From Candidatus Caenarcanum sp. (lineage in GTDB: Bacteria; Cyanobacteriota; Vampirovibrionia; Gastranaerophilales; UBA9971): a DNA stretch of 8,843 bases. Shown piece after piece: positions 1 to 6,965 of this stretch; the stretch's first letter is position 1, and every line of letters starts with the position of its first letter. The position numbers and the translations under genes are program-made. The notes beneath the pieces are model-generated. The model ran no database searches. It had not been told where the DNA came from and saw only the letters and a program-made list of their open reading frames with translations. The stretch spans positions 1 through 8,843 of the forward strand of contig DYOT01000040.1 of the NCBI GenBank assembly GCA_020720345.1, given 5' to 3'.

Positions 1-85
1 CCCTTGCACAATTTTAAAAAAATCCGAAATTTAATTTGTGGGCAGTATATATAATATACGCATTATAATTTATTTTCAGAATAAA

Positions 86-1096
86 CTAAAGACTTCTTCC
101 AAGAACAGGTGCTATACGTCTTAACTCATCATAAAGTTTTTCAAACTGTCCCGGGTATAGAGATTGGGCTCCGTCACAAAGGGCTTCTTCAGGACAGCTA
201 TGAACTTCCACGGTAATGCCGTCTGCTCCTGCGGCTACTGCTGCCCTTGACATAGGCGCAACCTTGTCTCTTAAACCTGTTCCATGGCTAGGGTCTACAA
301 TAATCGGAAGATGACTGAGCTTTTTAATAACAGGGATAGCGGAAATATCAAGAGTGTTTCTTGTAGCTGTTTCAAAAGTTCGAATTCCTCTTTCACAAAG
401 AATTATATCTCTGTTGCCTCCCGACATAATGTATTCCGCAGACATTAAAAGCTCTTCAACAGTTGCGGACAGACCTCTTTTCAGCAAAACAGGTCTGTTT
501 ATATAACCAAGTTCTCTTAAAAGAATAAAATTCTGCATATTTCTGGCTCCAACCTGAAATACATCAACGTATTTAAGAAGCATTGGAATTTGAGAAATAT
601 CCATTACCTCTGAAACAACACTCATATTATATTTATCAGCAACTTGTCTTAAATATTTAAGCCCTTCTTCACCCAACCCTTGAAAACTGTATGGAGAAGT
701 CCGTGGTTTGAATGCCCCACCCCTTAAAAATTTGACTCCGCACTCACTTAGGTTCTTAGCAACACTTTCCAACTGGTCAAAGGATTCAACAGCGCATGGT
801 CCTGCTATTATTGTTAGTTTATTAGCTCCTACAAGTTCTTCTTTAATTTTTATTACAGTATCTTCTTTCTGAAAAGCACGGCTGGACAATTTATAGCTGG
901 AAGTTATTTTAATAACCTCCTGTACGCTATCCATAAGCTCTATATCTCGTCTATCAATTGTTTTTCCGCCCACCGCACCTATAACAGTATTTATTTCACC
1001 TACAGAAATATGCGCATCAAAACCTTTTGATTTTATAAAACTGACTATCTTTTGAATTTCTTCTTCCGGTGTGCCGGGCTTCATTACGATTAACAT
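86..1096 (-). CDS. aroF: 3-deoxy-7-phosphoheptulonate (DAHP) synthase, type I-beta with N-terminal regulatory domain
   Basis: This enzyme condenses phosphoenolpyruvate with erythrose 4-phosphate, the first committed step of the shikimate pathway, in the cytoplasm. The 336 residues match the length of the Thermotoga-type enzyme (about 338). Residues 1-70 form the small ferredoxin-like domain (MKPGTPEEEI start), which in this family carries allosteric control by aromatic amino acids. The TIM barrel follows from about residue 90. Visible motifs are GPCAVES (99-105), RGGAFKPRTSPYSFQG (125-140), KRGLSATVEE (206-215) and DPSHG (268-272). The expected metal ligands are all present: Cys101, His271, Glu297 and Asp308. 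The first ATG is chosen because AGGAG lies 11 bases upstream (complement of 1108-1112) and the family normally starts this way. The gene is transcribed away from everything else in the window. No leader peptide, T-box or clear terminator was seen. The feedback effector cannot be read from the sequence. Confidence 0.97.
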   Translation of the reverse strand: MLIVMKPGTPEEEIQKIVSFIKSKGFDAHISVGEINTVIGAVGGKTIDRRDIELMDSVQEVIKITSSYKLSSRAFQKEDTVIKIKEELVGANKLTIIAGPCAVESFDQLESVAKNLSECGVKFLRGGAFKPRTSPYSFQGLGEEGLKYLRQVADKYNMSVVSEVMDISQIPMLLKYVDVFQVGARNMQNFILLRELGYINRPVLLKRGLSATVEELLMSAEYIMSGGNRDIILCERGIRTFETATRNTLDISAIPVIKKLSHLPIIVDPSHGTGLRDKVAPMSRAAVAAGADGITVEVHSCPEEALCDGAQSLYPGQFEKLYDELRRIAPVLGRSL

Positions 1097-1217
1097 TTTA
1101 ATTTTTGCTCCTGATTATTTATAGTAAGGACTCGTTTCAATTCGGATTCCTCTTTTAAGCAAAGTTATTGACTAAATAAAAAAATATTATAAAAAAGTAA
1201 AACCGAAAATACATCAG

Positions 1218-1245
1218 TTAAGATTAAAAAACAATCTATTATAAT
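1218..1245 (+). promoter_or_regulatory. candidate sigma-70 promoter of the 404-residue gene
   Basis: A perfect -10 hexamer TATAAT (1240-1245) lies 16 bases after TTAAGA (1218-1223), a 4-of-6 match to TTGACA. Transcription would start near 1252, leaving a leader of about 40 bases containing the Shine-Dalgarno sequence GAGGA (1276-1280), 12 bases before the ATG at 1293. The region is very AT-rich, so chance TATAAT matches are expected and the call is tentative. The promoter of the divergent aroF gene must also lie in 1097-1292, but no hexamer pair was convincing there. Confidence 0.4.
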
Positions 1246-1292
1246 ATTTATTATACTCTTAATATTTATTTTATTGAGGAAATTAATCAAGT

Positions 1293-2507
1293 ATGACAGA
1301 TATTTATTGCCACATTCATACCCCAATAAATATTGAGGAAAAGAACAAATATTTTATTCCGCCAATAATATTTGAGGGAAGATTATACATAATTAGAGAA
1401 AAAATTTTACACGATGTACTTCAAAAAATTAGTTATTTACAAGATTATATAAAGTTTTCCAGAGAAGACAGGTATGAAAATACATTAAAATGGCTAAGTA
1501 AAAAGAATCTTTTAAATGAAGGCTTTCTTGAAGGAATTAGCCAATATTGGATAGAAGATGTTTTTTTACCGCAAGTTTCAAATTATAAAGCCTTTCAGAA
1601 AAACGGAAAAAATCAGCCTATTATTCCGGAAAACTATTTAAAGGACATTTTTAGAATTGCAAATATATACAGCTATATCAAAAAACAAAAAAACAGATTC
1701 AATGAGTATGTTGAAAATGAACTGGATATTATTGAAAATGAGCTGTGCTTTATTAACAATGAAAAAAGTTTAAAAACAAGGCAAATTCATTACCAAAACG
1801 GGATTTTTGAATTACTTCTAAATAATTTTAATACAAAAATTGCTTCTCCTGTTGACTTAAAGGCGCATGAAATTAATAACATTAATTTTTCCTGCGAAAC
1901 GCTGCTATCCTCAAATGATTTGTTTGTATTTAAAACTGCCGGCGTAAAAGACTATAAATTCAATCTGACAGGAACTTCCTACAAAGAATGCCTGAGGGAA
2001 AACACTTTTGTAAAGCTGTTTGCAGGATTGAGCTCCGGCAACAAAGATGAAGTTTACTTAAAATACATTCTTGAAGAAGCAATAATGCATTCGCAGTTAT
2101 TCACAAATGACCTTATTGATTTTGGAGTTGGATATCTTAAATACATAATAGGGTTTGAAGAAAAAATTAAAAGTAACAATGACAAAAAACAACTTCAAAT
2201 TGCTGAGAAAGCAGAATCTTCCTCTATAGTCCTGTTAGAAAACAGCAGGAATACTGCCATTGAAACAAAAGAACATATAGTTTCCCGGTATGATTATCTG
2301 AAAAACTATACTAATGTTTACTTCGCACCTGATTCAGAAATGATAAAACTTATTAACGTATTAAACATGGATGAACAAAATTTAAAAAGACTAAATGATT
2401 TAATATGGGGAAGACAAAATCAACTTGAGAGCGAGCTTTTAAAATTTATGTTTAACAAAGGAAATTTGCCTTATTCTGCTTATGGTTATGCCAGCATTAA
2501 TTTTTAG
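1293..2507 (+). CDS. hypothetical protein, 404 residues, function unknown
   Basis: I do not recognise this protein. It is a long open frame with a plausible GAGGA ribosome site (1276-1280) and a candidate promoter, so it is probably real. The product looks soluble: no signal peptide, no membrane-spanning stretch, no lipobox. It is rich in Ile, Asn, Lys and Glu, as expected from the base composition. The N-terminus has a small Cys/His cluster (YCHIHTP, 5-11) followed by a hydrophobic stretch (about 20-35). Residues 115-180 are strongly helical and charged (ENELDIIENEL, 141-151) and could form a short coiled coil. Residues 195-245 look more beta-like, and the C-terminal third is helical again. 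No catalytic or nucleotide-binding motif stands out. It lies 88 bases upstream of the acsD-like gene on the same strand, but the gap and the separate promoter candidate leave co-transcription uncertain. A lineage-specific protein is the likeliest explanation. Confidence 0.75.
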   Translation: MTDIYCHIHTPINIEEKNKYFIPPIIFEGRLYIIREKILHDVLQKISYLQDYIKFSREDRYENTLKWLSKKNLLNEGFLEGISQYWIEDVFLPQVSNYKAFQKNGKNQPIIPENYLKDIFRIANIYSYIKKQKNRFNEYVENELDIIENELCFINNEKSLKTRQIHYQNGIFELLLNNFNTKIASPVDLKAHEINNINFSCETLLSSNDLFVFKTAGVKDYKFNLTGTSYKECLRENTFVKLFAGLSSGNKDEVYLKYILEEAIMHSQLFTNDLIDFGVGYLKYIIGFEEKIKSNNDKKQLQIAEKAESSSIVLLENSRNTAIETKEHIVSRYDYLKNYTNVYFAPDSEMIKLINVLNMDEQNLKRLNDLIWGRQNQLESELLKFMFNKGNLPYSAYGYASINF

Positions 2508-2595
2508 AAACCGTCTGGTTAAAAATTCAATAACCAATTAGAATAAAAACTAAATTCCTTCCAAATTTATATTTCACTGTAGTAAAATAAATATT

Positions 2596-3408
2596 ATGAT
2601 TAATAATTACCCTTTTATAGCGTGTGAAATTTTAACCAACATTCCCCATAATTATCCTCAATTATTGAAGGATTCCTGGGGAGATAGCCTATATGACCCT
2701 ATAAAATGCGTTAAATCTGCTATGGAAAAAAATATTTCCGCTCTGGCAGTCAGATTCAACATAGAAAACTGTGAAGACACAGATAAAGAAATCGAAAAAA
2801 GCAAGGAACAGCTTAAAGAAATTTTGAAAATAACTACTTTACCCTTGTTTATAATAGGAACTTTCAGGCGTGATGTAGATATTAAGCTTTTACCCGAGCT
2901 TGCCAAAGTTACTGATAGGAAATGTGTTATCGGGGCGGTGGAAGAAGAAAATTTCAAGGAAATAGCACCTATTATACTGCAAAATGGTCATAAAGTTATA
3001 GCAAGAACGCCTATAGATATAAATTTAACTAAACAGCTTAATATTCTTCTTACCGAAATAGGATTTGATGCCAATAAAATCATAATTGACCCTAATACAG
3101 GTGCTCTTGGTTACGGGCTTGATTATGCTTACAGTATTATCGAAAGAATCAAACAGGCTGCGCTTCAAGGAGACACTATGCTTGACATGCCTGTAATAGC
3201 TTTTGTCGGCGAAGAAGCGTGGAAAACAAAAGAAGCCAAATCAAGCAATGTACCTGATGAATGGGGAAATATTACAACAAGGGCTATAGCCTGGGAGAGC
3301 ATGACAGCGACTTCGATGTTGGTTTCAGGCGCTGATATTGTTGTAATGCGACATCCTGAAGCAATAAAACATGTCCAGGACTTTATTGACAAGAAAAAAT
3401 TGAAGTAA
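2596..3408 (+). CDS. acsD: corrinoid iron-sulfur protein small subunit / acetyl-CoA decarbonylase-synthase delta subunit homologue, N-terminally short
   Basis: The family supplies the smaller subunit of the corrinoid iron-sulfur protein, which carries a methyl group from methyltetrahydrofolate or methyltetrahydropterin to acetyl-CoA synthase. The 270 residues form a TIM-barrel homologue of AcsD/CdhD: ARTPIDINLTKQLNI (136-150), DPNTGALGYGLDYAYSIIERI (165-185), ALQGDTMLDMPVI (189-201) and MRHPEAIKHV (251-260) all match the family as I remember it. Bacterial AcsD is usually slightly over 300 residues and starts with an extension containing a GG-x-x-x-LPF-like motif. Here the protein begins directly at the barrel (PFIACEIL). 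The frame is closed by TAA at 2551-2553 with no usable start or missing domain upstream. No Shine-Dalgarno sequence precedes the ATG; TAAAAT at 2583-2588 could be a -10 giving a nearly leaderless message. glnS starts 22 bases downstream, so the two are probably co-transcribed. No CODH/ACS, large corrinoid subunit or methyltransferase gene is in view. Family assignment is firm; the physiological role is not. Confidence 0.88.
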   Translation: MINNYPFIACEILTNIPHNYPQLLKDSWGDSLYDPIKCVKSAMEKNISALAVRFNIENCEDTDKEIEKSKEQLKEILKITTLPLFIIGTFRRDVDIKLLPELAKVTDRKCVIGAVEEENFKEIAPIILQNGHKVIARTPIDINLTKQLNILLTEIGFDANKIIIDPNTGALGYGLDYAYSIIERIKQAALQGDTMLDMPVIAFVGEEAWKTKEAKSSNVPDEWGNITTRAIAWESMTATSMLVSGADIVVMRHPEAIKHVQDFIDKKKLK

Positions 3409-3430
3409 CCACAGCCTTGAGGGACTTATA

Positions 3431-5194
3431 ATGGAAGAAAAATTAAACGAACGGCACAAAGATTTTCTTCGGCTTATCGTTGAAGAAGACATAAGAACCA
3501 ATAAATACGGCGGTAAGGTCATTACAAGGTTTCCGCCCGAACCGAATGGTTTCCCTCACATAGGACATGCCAAGTCTATATGCCTTAATTTTGGCATAGC
3601 AAAGGATTATAATGGGGTCTGCCATTTAAGGATGGACGACACAAACCCTACTACAGAAGATATGAAGTATGTTGAGGCACTTAAAGATAGCATTAAATGG
3701 CTTGGCTTTGACTGGAACGATAAATTATTTTTTGCTTCCGATTATTTTGGTAAGCTGTATGACTACGCAGTAAGACTTATTAAAATGGATAAGGCTTATG
3801 TTTGCAGCTTAAGCGAGGAAGAAATCAGGAAATACCGTGGAACCGTTACGCAAGCAGGCAAAGAAAGCCCTTATAAAAACCGTTCCGTTGAAGAAAACCT
3901 TGACTTGTTCGCAAGAATGAAAGCCGGAAAATTCCAAAATGGAGAACATGTTCTCCGAGCCAAAATCGATATGGCTTCACCGAATATGAAAATGAGAGAC
4001 CCTCTACTGTACAGGATTAAGCACGCTCATCACTATAGAACAGGCAATGAATGGTGTATTTATCCTATGTACGATTTTGCGCACTGTCTTTCTGACTATA
4101 TAGAAGGCATTACACATTCTATATGCACGCTTGAGTTTGAAAATAACAGAGAATTATACGACTGGATACTTGACGAGCTTGAATTAGAACTTCCAAGACC
4201 TTACCAGTTTGAGTTTGCACGCCTGAGCCTGAATTATACAGTGATGAGCAAGCGCAGACTGCTTGAACTTGTTGAACAAAAATATGTCAGCGGATGGGAC
4301 GATCCGAGACTTCCTACCCTTGCAGGTATCAAAAGAAGAGGTTATACGCCGGAATCTATTATAAATTTTTGTGAATCCATTGGTATTGCAAAGTCAAACA
4401 GCACTGTAGACTTTGCACAGCTTGAGTTTTGTATCAGAGATGACCTTAACCAGAAAGTCCCCAGAGTGCTTTGTGTAATGAAACCACTTAAAATCGTTAT
4501 AGAAAATTATCCCGAAAATAAGGTTGAAATGCTTGATGCTCCATACTATCCGCATGATGTTCCCAAGGAGGGTACAAGGAAATTGCCGTTTTCAAGAGAA
4601 ATATACATCGAGCAGAGCGATTTTATGGAAAATCCGTCTAAAGGTTATTTCCGTTTAGCTCTCGGACAGGAAGTAAGGCTTCGCCATGCTTATATAATCA
4701 AGTGTGAGCAGGTGATTAAAGACGAAACTACCGGTGAAATCGTAGAACTTCGCTGCACTTACGATGAATCAACAAAAAGCGGATTGCGAGCTGAGGCTGC
4801 AGGGGTGGCTTTGCCGACCCGAAATGCCGTTACCGGCGAGCAACCAAGCAGTGGCGCAGACAACAGCGGCAAGAAAGTTAAAGGCACAATCCACTGGGTT
4901 TCTGCACAACACGCTAAAAAAGTTGAAGTCCGCATTTATGACAGGCTTTATCTTGTTGAAAATCCCGACGGACCTGAAGATTTAAATCCTGACTCTTTGC
5001 AGGTTTTGACAGATTGCTATATTGAACCTTCTGTGGCTGAAGAAAAAATTGATGATAGATACCAGTTTGAAAGACAGGGTTATTTTTACAGAGACCCGAT
5101 TAATTCCGTAGGCGACAAGCTTGTATTCAACAGGATTGTCCCACTGAAAGACTCATGGGGCAAGGCTATGGCAAAACAGCAAAATCCATCATAA
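3431..5194 (+). CDS. glnS: glutaminyl-tRNA synthetase (GlnRS) with an unusual C-terminal insertion
   Basis: A class I synthetase that charges tRNA-Gln with glutamine in an ATP-dependent reaction in the cytoplasm. The Rossmann catalytic core carries the HIGH motif in PPEPNGFPHIGH (35-46) and the KMSKS-type loop as VMSKR (271-275). The GlnRS-specific segments FCIRDDLN (333-340) and KVKGTIHWVSA (482-492) lead into the two anticodon-binding beta-barrels. The length is 587 residues, against about 555 in E. coli. Part of the excess is a 24-residue insertion at 452-475, between TKSG and ADNSGKK, described as a separate feature. Without it the protein would have 563 residues. The frame stays open through the insert and all motifs are intact, so an active enzyme is expected. 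GAGGGA (3419-3424) lies 6 bases before the ATG. The gene follows the acsD-like gene by 22 bases and ends at a strong terminator. GlnRS is absent from many bacteria, which instead make Gln-tRNA by amidation. Confidence 0.98.
   Translation: MEEKLNERHKDFLRLIVEEDIRTNKYGGKVITRFPPEPNGFPHIGHAKSICLNFGIAKDYNGVCHLRMDDTNPTTEDMKYVEALKDSIKWLGFDWNDKLFFASDYFGKLYDYAVRLIKMDKAYVCSLSEEEIRKYRGTVTQAGKESPYKNRSVEENLDLFARMKAGKFQNGEHVLRAKIDMASPNMKMRDPLLYRIKHAHHYRTGNEWCIYPMYDFAHCLSDYIEGITHSICTLEFENNRELYDWILDELELELPRPYQFEFARLSLNYTVMSKRRLLELVEQKYVSGWDDPRLPTLAGIKRRGYTPESIINFCESIGIAKSNSTVDFAQLEFCIRDDLNQKVPRVLCVMKPLKIVIENYPENKVEMLDAPYYPHDVPKEGTRKLPFSREIYIEQSDFMENPSKGYFRLALGQEVRLRHAYIIKCEQVIKDETTGEIVELRCTYDESTKSGLRAEAAGVALPTRNAVTGEQPSSGADNSGKKVKGTIHWVSAQHAKKVEVRIYDRLYLVENPDGPEDLNPDSLQVLTDCYIEPSVAEEKIDDRYQFERQGYFYRDPINSVGDKLVFNRIVPLKDSWGKAMAKQQNPS
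4784..4855 (+). repeat. GC-rich in-frame insertion element within glnS (72 bp, 24 codons)
   Basis: Counted by hand, 46 of 72 bases are G or C (64%), far above the surrounding gene. Removing it restores a spacing between TKSG and the KVKG-IHWV motif that matches other GlnRS proteins as I remember them. The DNA can form two compact hairpins: GGGTGGC (4803-4809) with GCC-ACCC (4813-4820, one bulged G and a TTT loop), and GCCG (4826-4829) with CGGC (4834-4837). GCGAGC occurs twice as a direct repeat (4786-4791 and 4836-4841). The flanks resemble each other (AGCGGA at 4778-4783, AGTGGC at 4850-4855), as expected if a short target was duplicated, though they are not identical. The encoded residues are small and flexible (Ala, Gly, Ser, Pro, Thr). 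It resembles in concept the palindromic elements that insert into Rickettsia genes. Identity as a mobile or dispersed element is inference. Confidence 0.5.
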
Positions 5195-5236
5195 ATTATC
5201 AATATTAAATTTTGTAATAATAAAAACTCAAAACAT

Positions 5237-5268
5237 GGCTGTAAAAATTTTTACAGCCTCTTTCTTTT
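5237..5268 (+). terminator. intrinsic terminator after glnS
   Basis: A perfect 22-base palindrome (5237-5258, arms GGCTGTAAAAA and its complement) is followed by the pyrimidine tail TCTTTCTTTT (5259-5268), 42 bases after the glnS stop. In RNA it gives a GC-capped stem with an A/U-rich centre and a U-rich tail. It should end the acsD-glnS transcript. The minus strand has A/T-rich sequence beyond the stem too, but no minus-strand gene needs it. Confidence 0.85.
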
Positions 5269-5278
5269 AATATAAAAT
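5250..5278 (+). promoter_or_regulatory. candidate promoter of gltX-cysS-mrnC, overlapping the glnS terminator
   Basis: TTTACA (5250-5255, 5 of 6 to TTGACA) and TAAAAT (5273-5278, 5 of 6 to TATAAT) are separated by exactly 17 bases. The -35 box lies in the 3' arm of the glnS terminator. Transcription would start near 5285, almost at the first base of the palindromic repeat, so the gltX leader would be the repeat itself (about 215 bases). A weaker alternative lies inside the repeat: TTGTCT (5303-5308), 17 bases, AATAAT (5326-5331). Both are pattern matches in AT-rich DNA. Confidence 0.45.
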
Positions 5279-5340
5279 AAGAATGTCATTCTGAGGGAAG
5301 ACTTGTCTGACCGAAGAATCTGTTAAATAATGAATTTGCC

Positions 5341-5361
5341 ACCCTGAACTCGTTTCAGGGT
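5341..5361 (+). repeat. inner hairpin 1 of the composite repeat
   Basis: ACCCTGAA (5341-5348) and TTCAGGGT (5354-5361) form a perfect 8-bp stem around the 5-base loop CTCGT. The hairpin is followed by TCTATC (5361-5366). There is no T-tract after it, so it is not a terminator. Confidence 0.8.
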
Positions 5362-5402
5362 CTATCAAAAAAGTATTGAAGCATATAGCGTTTGCCAGAT
5401 AG

Positions 5403-5423
5403 ATGCTGAAACAAGTTCAGCAT
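5403..5423 (-). repeat. inner hairpin 2 of the composite repeat, inverted copy of hairpin 1
   Basis: ATGCTGAA (5403-5410) and TTCAGCAT (5416-5423) form a perfect 8-bp stem around ACAAG. Read on the minus strand it has the same core as hairpin 1, CTGAACTyGTTTCAG followed two bases later by TCTATC. The outermost stem bases differ from hairpin 1 in a compensated way (ACC/GGT against ATG/CAT), so pairing is kept while the sequence has changed. Confidence 0.8.
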
Positions 5424-5498
5424 GACGTTCTTGGATTATTTGCAACTTTAGACAGATCTTTCGCTCTGCTCAGGATGACAAAGAAGGGAACAAAATAA

Positions 5499-6965
5499 AT
5501 GACATTTAATGATATAAGAGTAAGAATTGCGCCGAGCCCGTCGGGAAATCTCCATGTAGGCACAGCAAGAACTGCATTATTTAACTATCTTTTTGCAAAA
5601 CATAACAACGGAAAATTTGTTTTAAGGATAGAAGATACTGATCTGGAAAGGTCAGATGAAAAATATGTACAGAATATTTTCGACAGCTTAAAGGCAATGG
5701 GTCTGGATTGGGACGAAGGTCCCGATGTCGGCGGGGATTACGGCTCTTATAAGCAGTCTGAAAGACTGGAATTATATAAAAATTATGCTGAAAAACTTCT
5801 TGAATCGGGTCATGCCTATTACTGTTATTGCACTCCTGAAGAACTGGAAGCTGAAAAAGCTTTAGCGCAGGAAGAAAAAAAGACTTATTTATATTCAAAA
5901 AAATGCAAAAAACTCTCGCCTGAGCAAGTTGAAAATTTTAGAAATGAAGGACGGGTTCCGACAATTAAATTTGAAATGCCTGTTAAACATCTTATATTTA
6001 AAGACTTAATAAAGGGCAACGTAGAATTTGACACCGCTTTAATGAGCGATTTTGTCATAGTCAAGTCAAACGGCATCCCTACCTATAACTTTGCGGTTGT
6101 GGTTGATGATATTGAAATGAAAATGAGCCATATTATCAGGGGTGAAGACCATATTTCCAACACTCCGAGGCAAATTGTCATTTATGAGGCGCTTGGCGCT
6201 GAAATTCCGCAGTTTGCGCATCTTGGAATGATTCTTGCCCCCGACAGGACAAAACTTTCCAAAAGGCACGGCGCAACCGCCGTCAGCGAATTTATTAATG
6301 AAGGATATCTTCCTGAAGCTTTTGTCAATTTTTTAGCTCTTTTAGGCTGGACCTCGCCGGAAAGAAAAGATGTAGAAGCTTCAACTTCTGAAATTATGAG
6401 CAAAGATGAATTAATCAAGTATTTTAGTCTTGATAGAGTATCTTCAAGCAATGCAATATTCGAGTTTGACAAGCTTAACTGGATGAATGGATTCTATATA
6501 AGACATCTTCCTACTCCTGAACTTTTTGAAAGGCTTAAACCATATTTACAGGATTATGATTTGTCAATATACTCTGAAGAACAGATTGAGACTATGATTA
6601 ATGCTGTAAAAGAGCCTCTGGTTAAGTTAAGCGAGGCTACCGATGCGGTAAGTTATTTCTTTGGCAATAGTATTAATATCAGCGGTGAAATCAAAGAAGC
6701 AGCTTTATCGGCTGAAGAAACAGGAGATATCCTTTCTGAATTTGCAAAATTCTCGGAAAATATTGATTATGAAAATATTGAAAAAATTCACGAACAGTTA
6801 GGAGAATTCAGAACACAGATGAAACCTCTTAAACCCAAGCAGGTCATGTGGGCTATCAGGGCAGCACTTACCGGAAGAACTCACGGCGCTGATATGGGCG
6901 TTGTAATTTCGCTTTTAGGCAAGAAAAAAGTACTATTGAGAATAAATGAGGCGATAAATCTATGA
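5499..6965 (+). CDS. gltX: glutamyl-tRNA synthetase (GluRS)
   Basis: A class I synthetase that attaches glutamate to tRNA-Glu, in the cytoplasm. At 488 residues it has the usual bacterial length. The N-terminal Rossmann fold has the HIGH-type motif PSGNLHVG (14-21) and RIEDTD (43-48). A cysteine cluster CYC (109-111) plus Cys136 sits where some bacterial GluRS bind zinc, but the usual later histidine is not evident. The KMSKS-type loop is KLSKR (252-256), followed by HGATAV. The helical C-terminal anticodon-binding domain ends with PKQVMWAIRAALTGRTHG-like sequence typical of bacterial GluRS. AAGGGA (5484-5489) lies 9 bases before the ATG. The stop overlaps the cysS start by 4 bases (ATGA), so the two are translationally coupled. 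Because the window also encodes GlnRS, this enzyme is probably specific for tRNA-Glu; that is inference. The N-terminal motif variant resembles cyanobacterial GluRS as I remember it. Confidence 0.98.
   Translation: MTFNDIRVRIAPSPSGNLHVGTARTALFNYLFAKHNNGKFVLRIEDTDLERSDEKYVQNIFDSLKAMGLDWDEGPDVGGDYGSYKQSERLELYKNYAEKLLESGHAYYCYCTPEELEAEKALAQEEKKTYLYSKKCKKLSPEQVENFRNEGRVPTIKFEMPVKHLIFKDLIKGNVEFDTALMSDFVIVKSNGIPTYNFAVVVDDIEMKMSHIIRGEDHISNTPRQIVIYEALGAEIPQFAHLGMILAPDRTKLSKRHGATAVSEFINEGYLPEAFVNFLALLGWTSPERKDVEASTSEIMSKDELIKYFSLDRVSSSNAIFEFDKLNWMNGFYIRHLPTPELFERLKPYLQDYDLSIYSEEQIETMINAVKEPLVKLSEATDAVSYFFGNSINISGEIKEAALSAEETGDILSEFAKFSENIDYENIEKIHEQLGEFRTQMKPLKPKQVMWAIRAALTGRTHGADMGVVISLLGKKKVLLRINEAINL

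Larger units (their letters stand above)
5284..5480 (+). repeat. composite palindromic intergenic repeat upstream of gltX
   Basis: This fills most of the 304-base gap between glnS and gltX. The ends are inverted repeats: TGTCATTCTGAG (5284-5295) against CTCAGGATGACA (5469-5480), one mismatch, which is a G-U pair in RNA. A second, inner pair is CGAAGAATCTGT (5312-5323) against ACAGATCTTTCG (5452-5463), 10 of 12. Between them lie two hairpins listed separately. I see no coding sequence. The TGTCATTCTGAG...GAAGAATCT and CTGAACT-GTTTCAG patterns resemble dispersed intergenic repeats seen in many bacterial genomes; that is memory, not a search. The right end stops 3 bases before the gltX Shine-Dalgarno region. 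Confidence 0.8.

Noticed and set aside
7..40. Imperfect AT-rich inverted repeat downstream of aroF as its terminator
   Set aside because: On the aroF strand the T-run lies in the loop, not after the stem, and the stem is interrupted. TATAAT at 50-55 also has no acceptable -35.
1168..1193. TTGACT followed by TATAAA as a promoter upstream of the 404-residue gene
   Set aside because: The spacer is only 14 bases, too short for a sigma-70 promoter; the downstream TATAAT pair fits better.
2516..2536. TGGTTA...TAACCA hairpin after the 404-residue gene as a terminator
   Set aside because: The stem is only 6 bp, AT-rich, with a 9-base loop and no T-tract.
2658..2957. Minus-strand open frame opposite the acsD-like gene, and similar ones at 3165-3392, 3325-3522 and 3443-3625
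   Set aside because: They lie wholly or mostly opposite well-supported genes, have no ribosome sites or family motifs, and read as low-complexity Ser/Phe/Ile-rich shadows.
4784..4855. Sequencing error or frameshift as the cause of the odd glnS segment
   Set aside because: The segment is an exact multiple of three and the correct frame continues on both sides, so a compensated frameshift does not explain the added length and GC content.
4764..4985. Plus-strand 73-codon frame overlapping the glnS insertion
   Set aside because: It spans both insert and conserved glnS sequence in another frame, lacks a ribosome site, and its composition follows from the glnS codons.
5284..5480. CRISPR array or riboswitch in the gltX leader
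   Set aside because: There are no regular direct repeats with unique spacers, and no T-box or known riboswitch core was recognised; the structure is palindromic repeat units in inverted order.
5581..6472. Four minus-strand open frames opposite gltX
   Set aside because: They are antisense to strongly conserved GluRS sequence and show no domain of their own.
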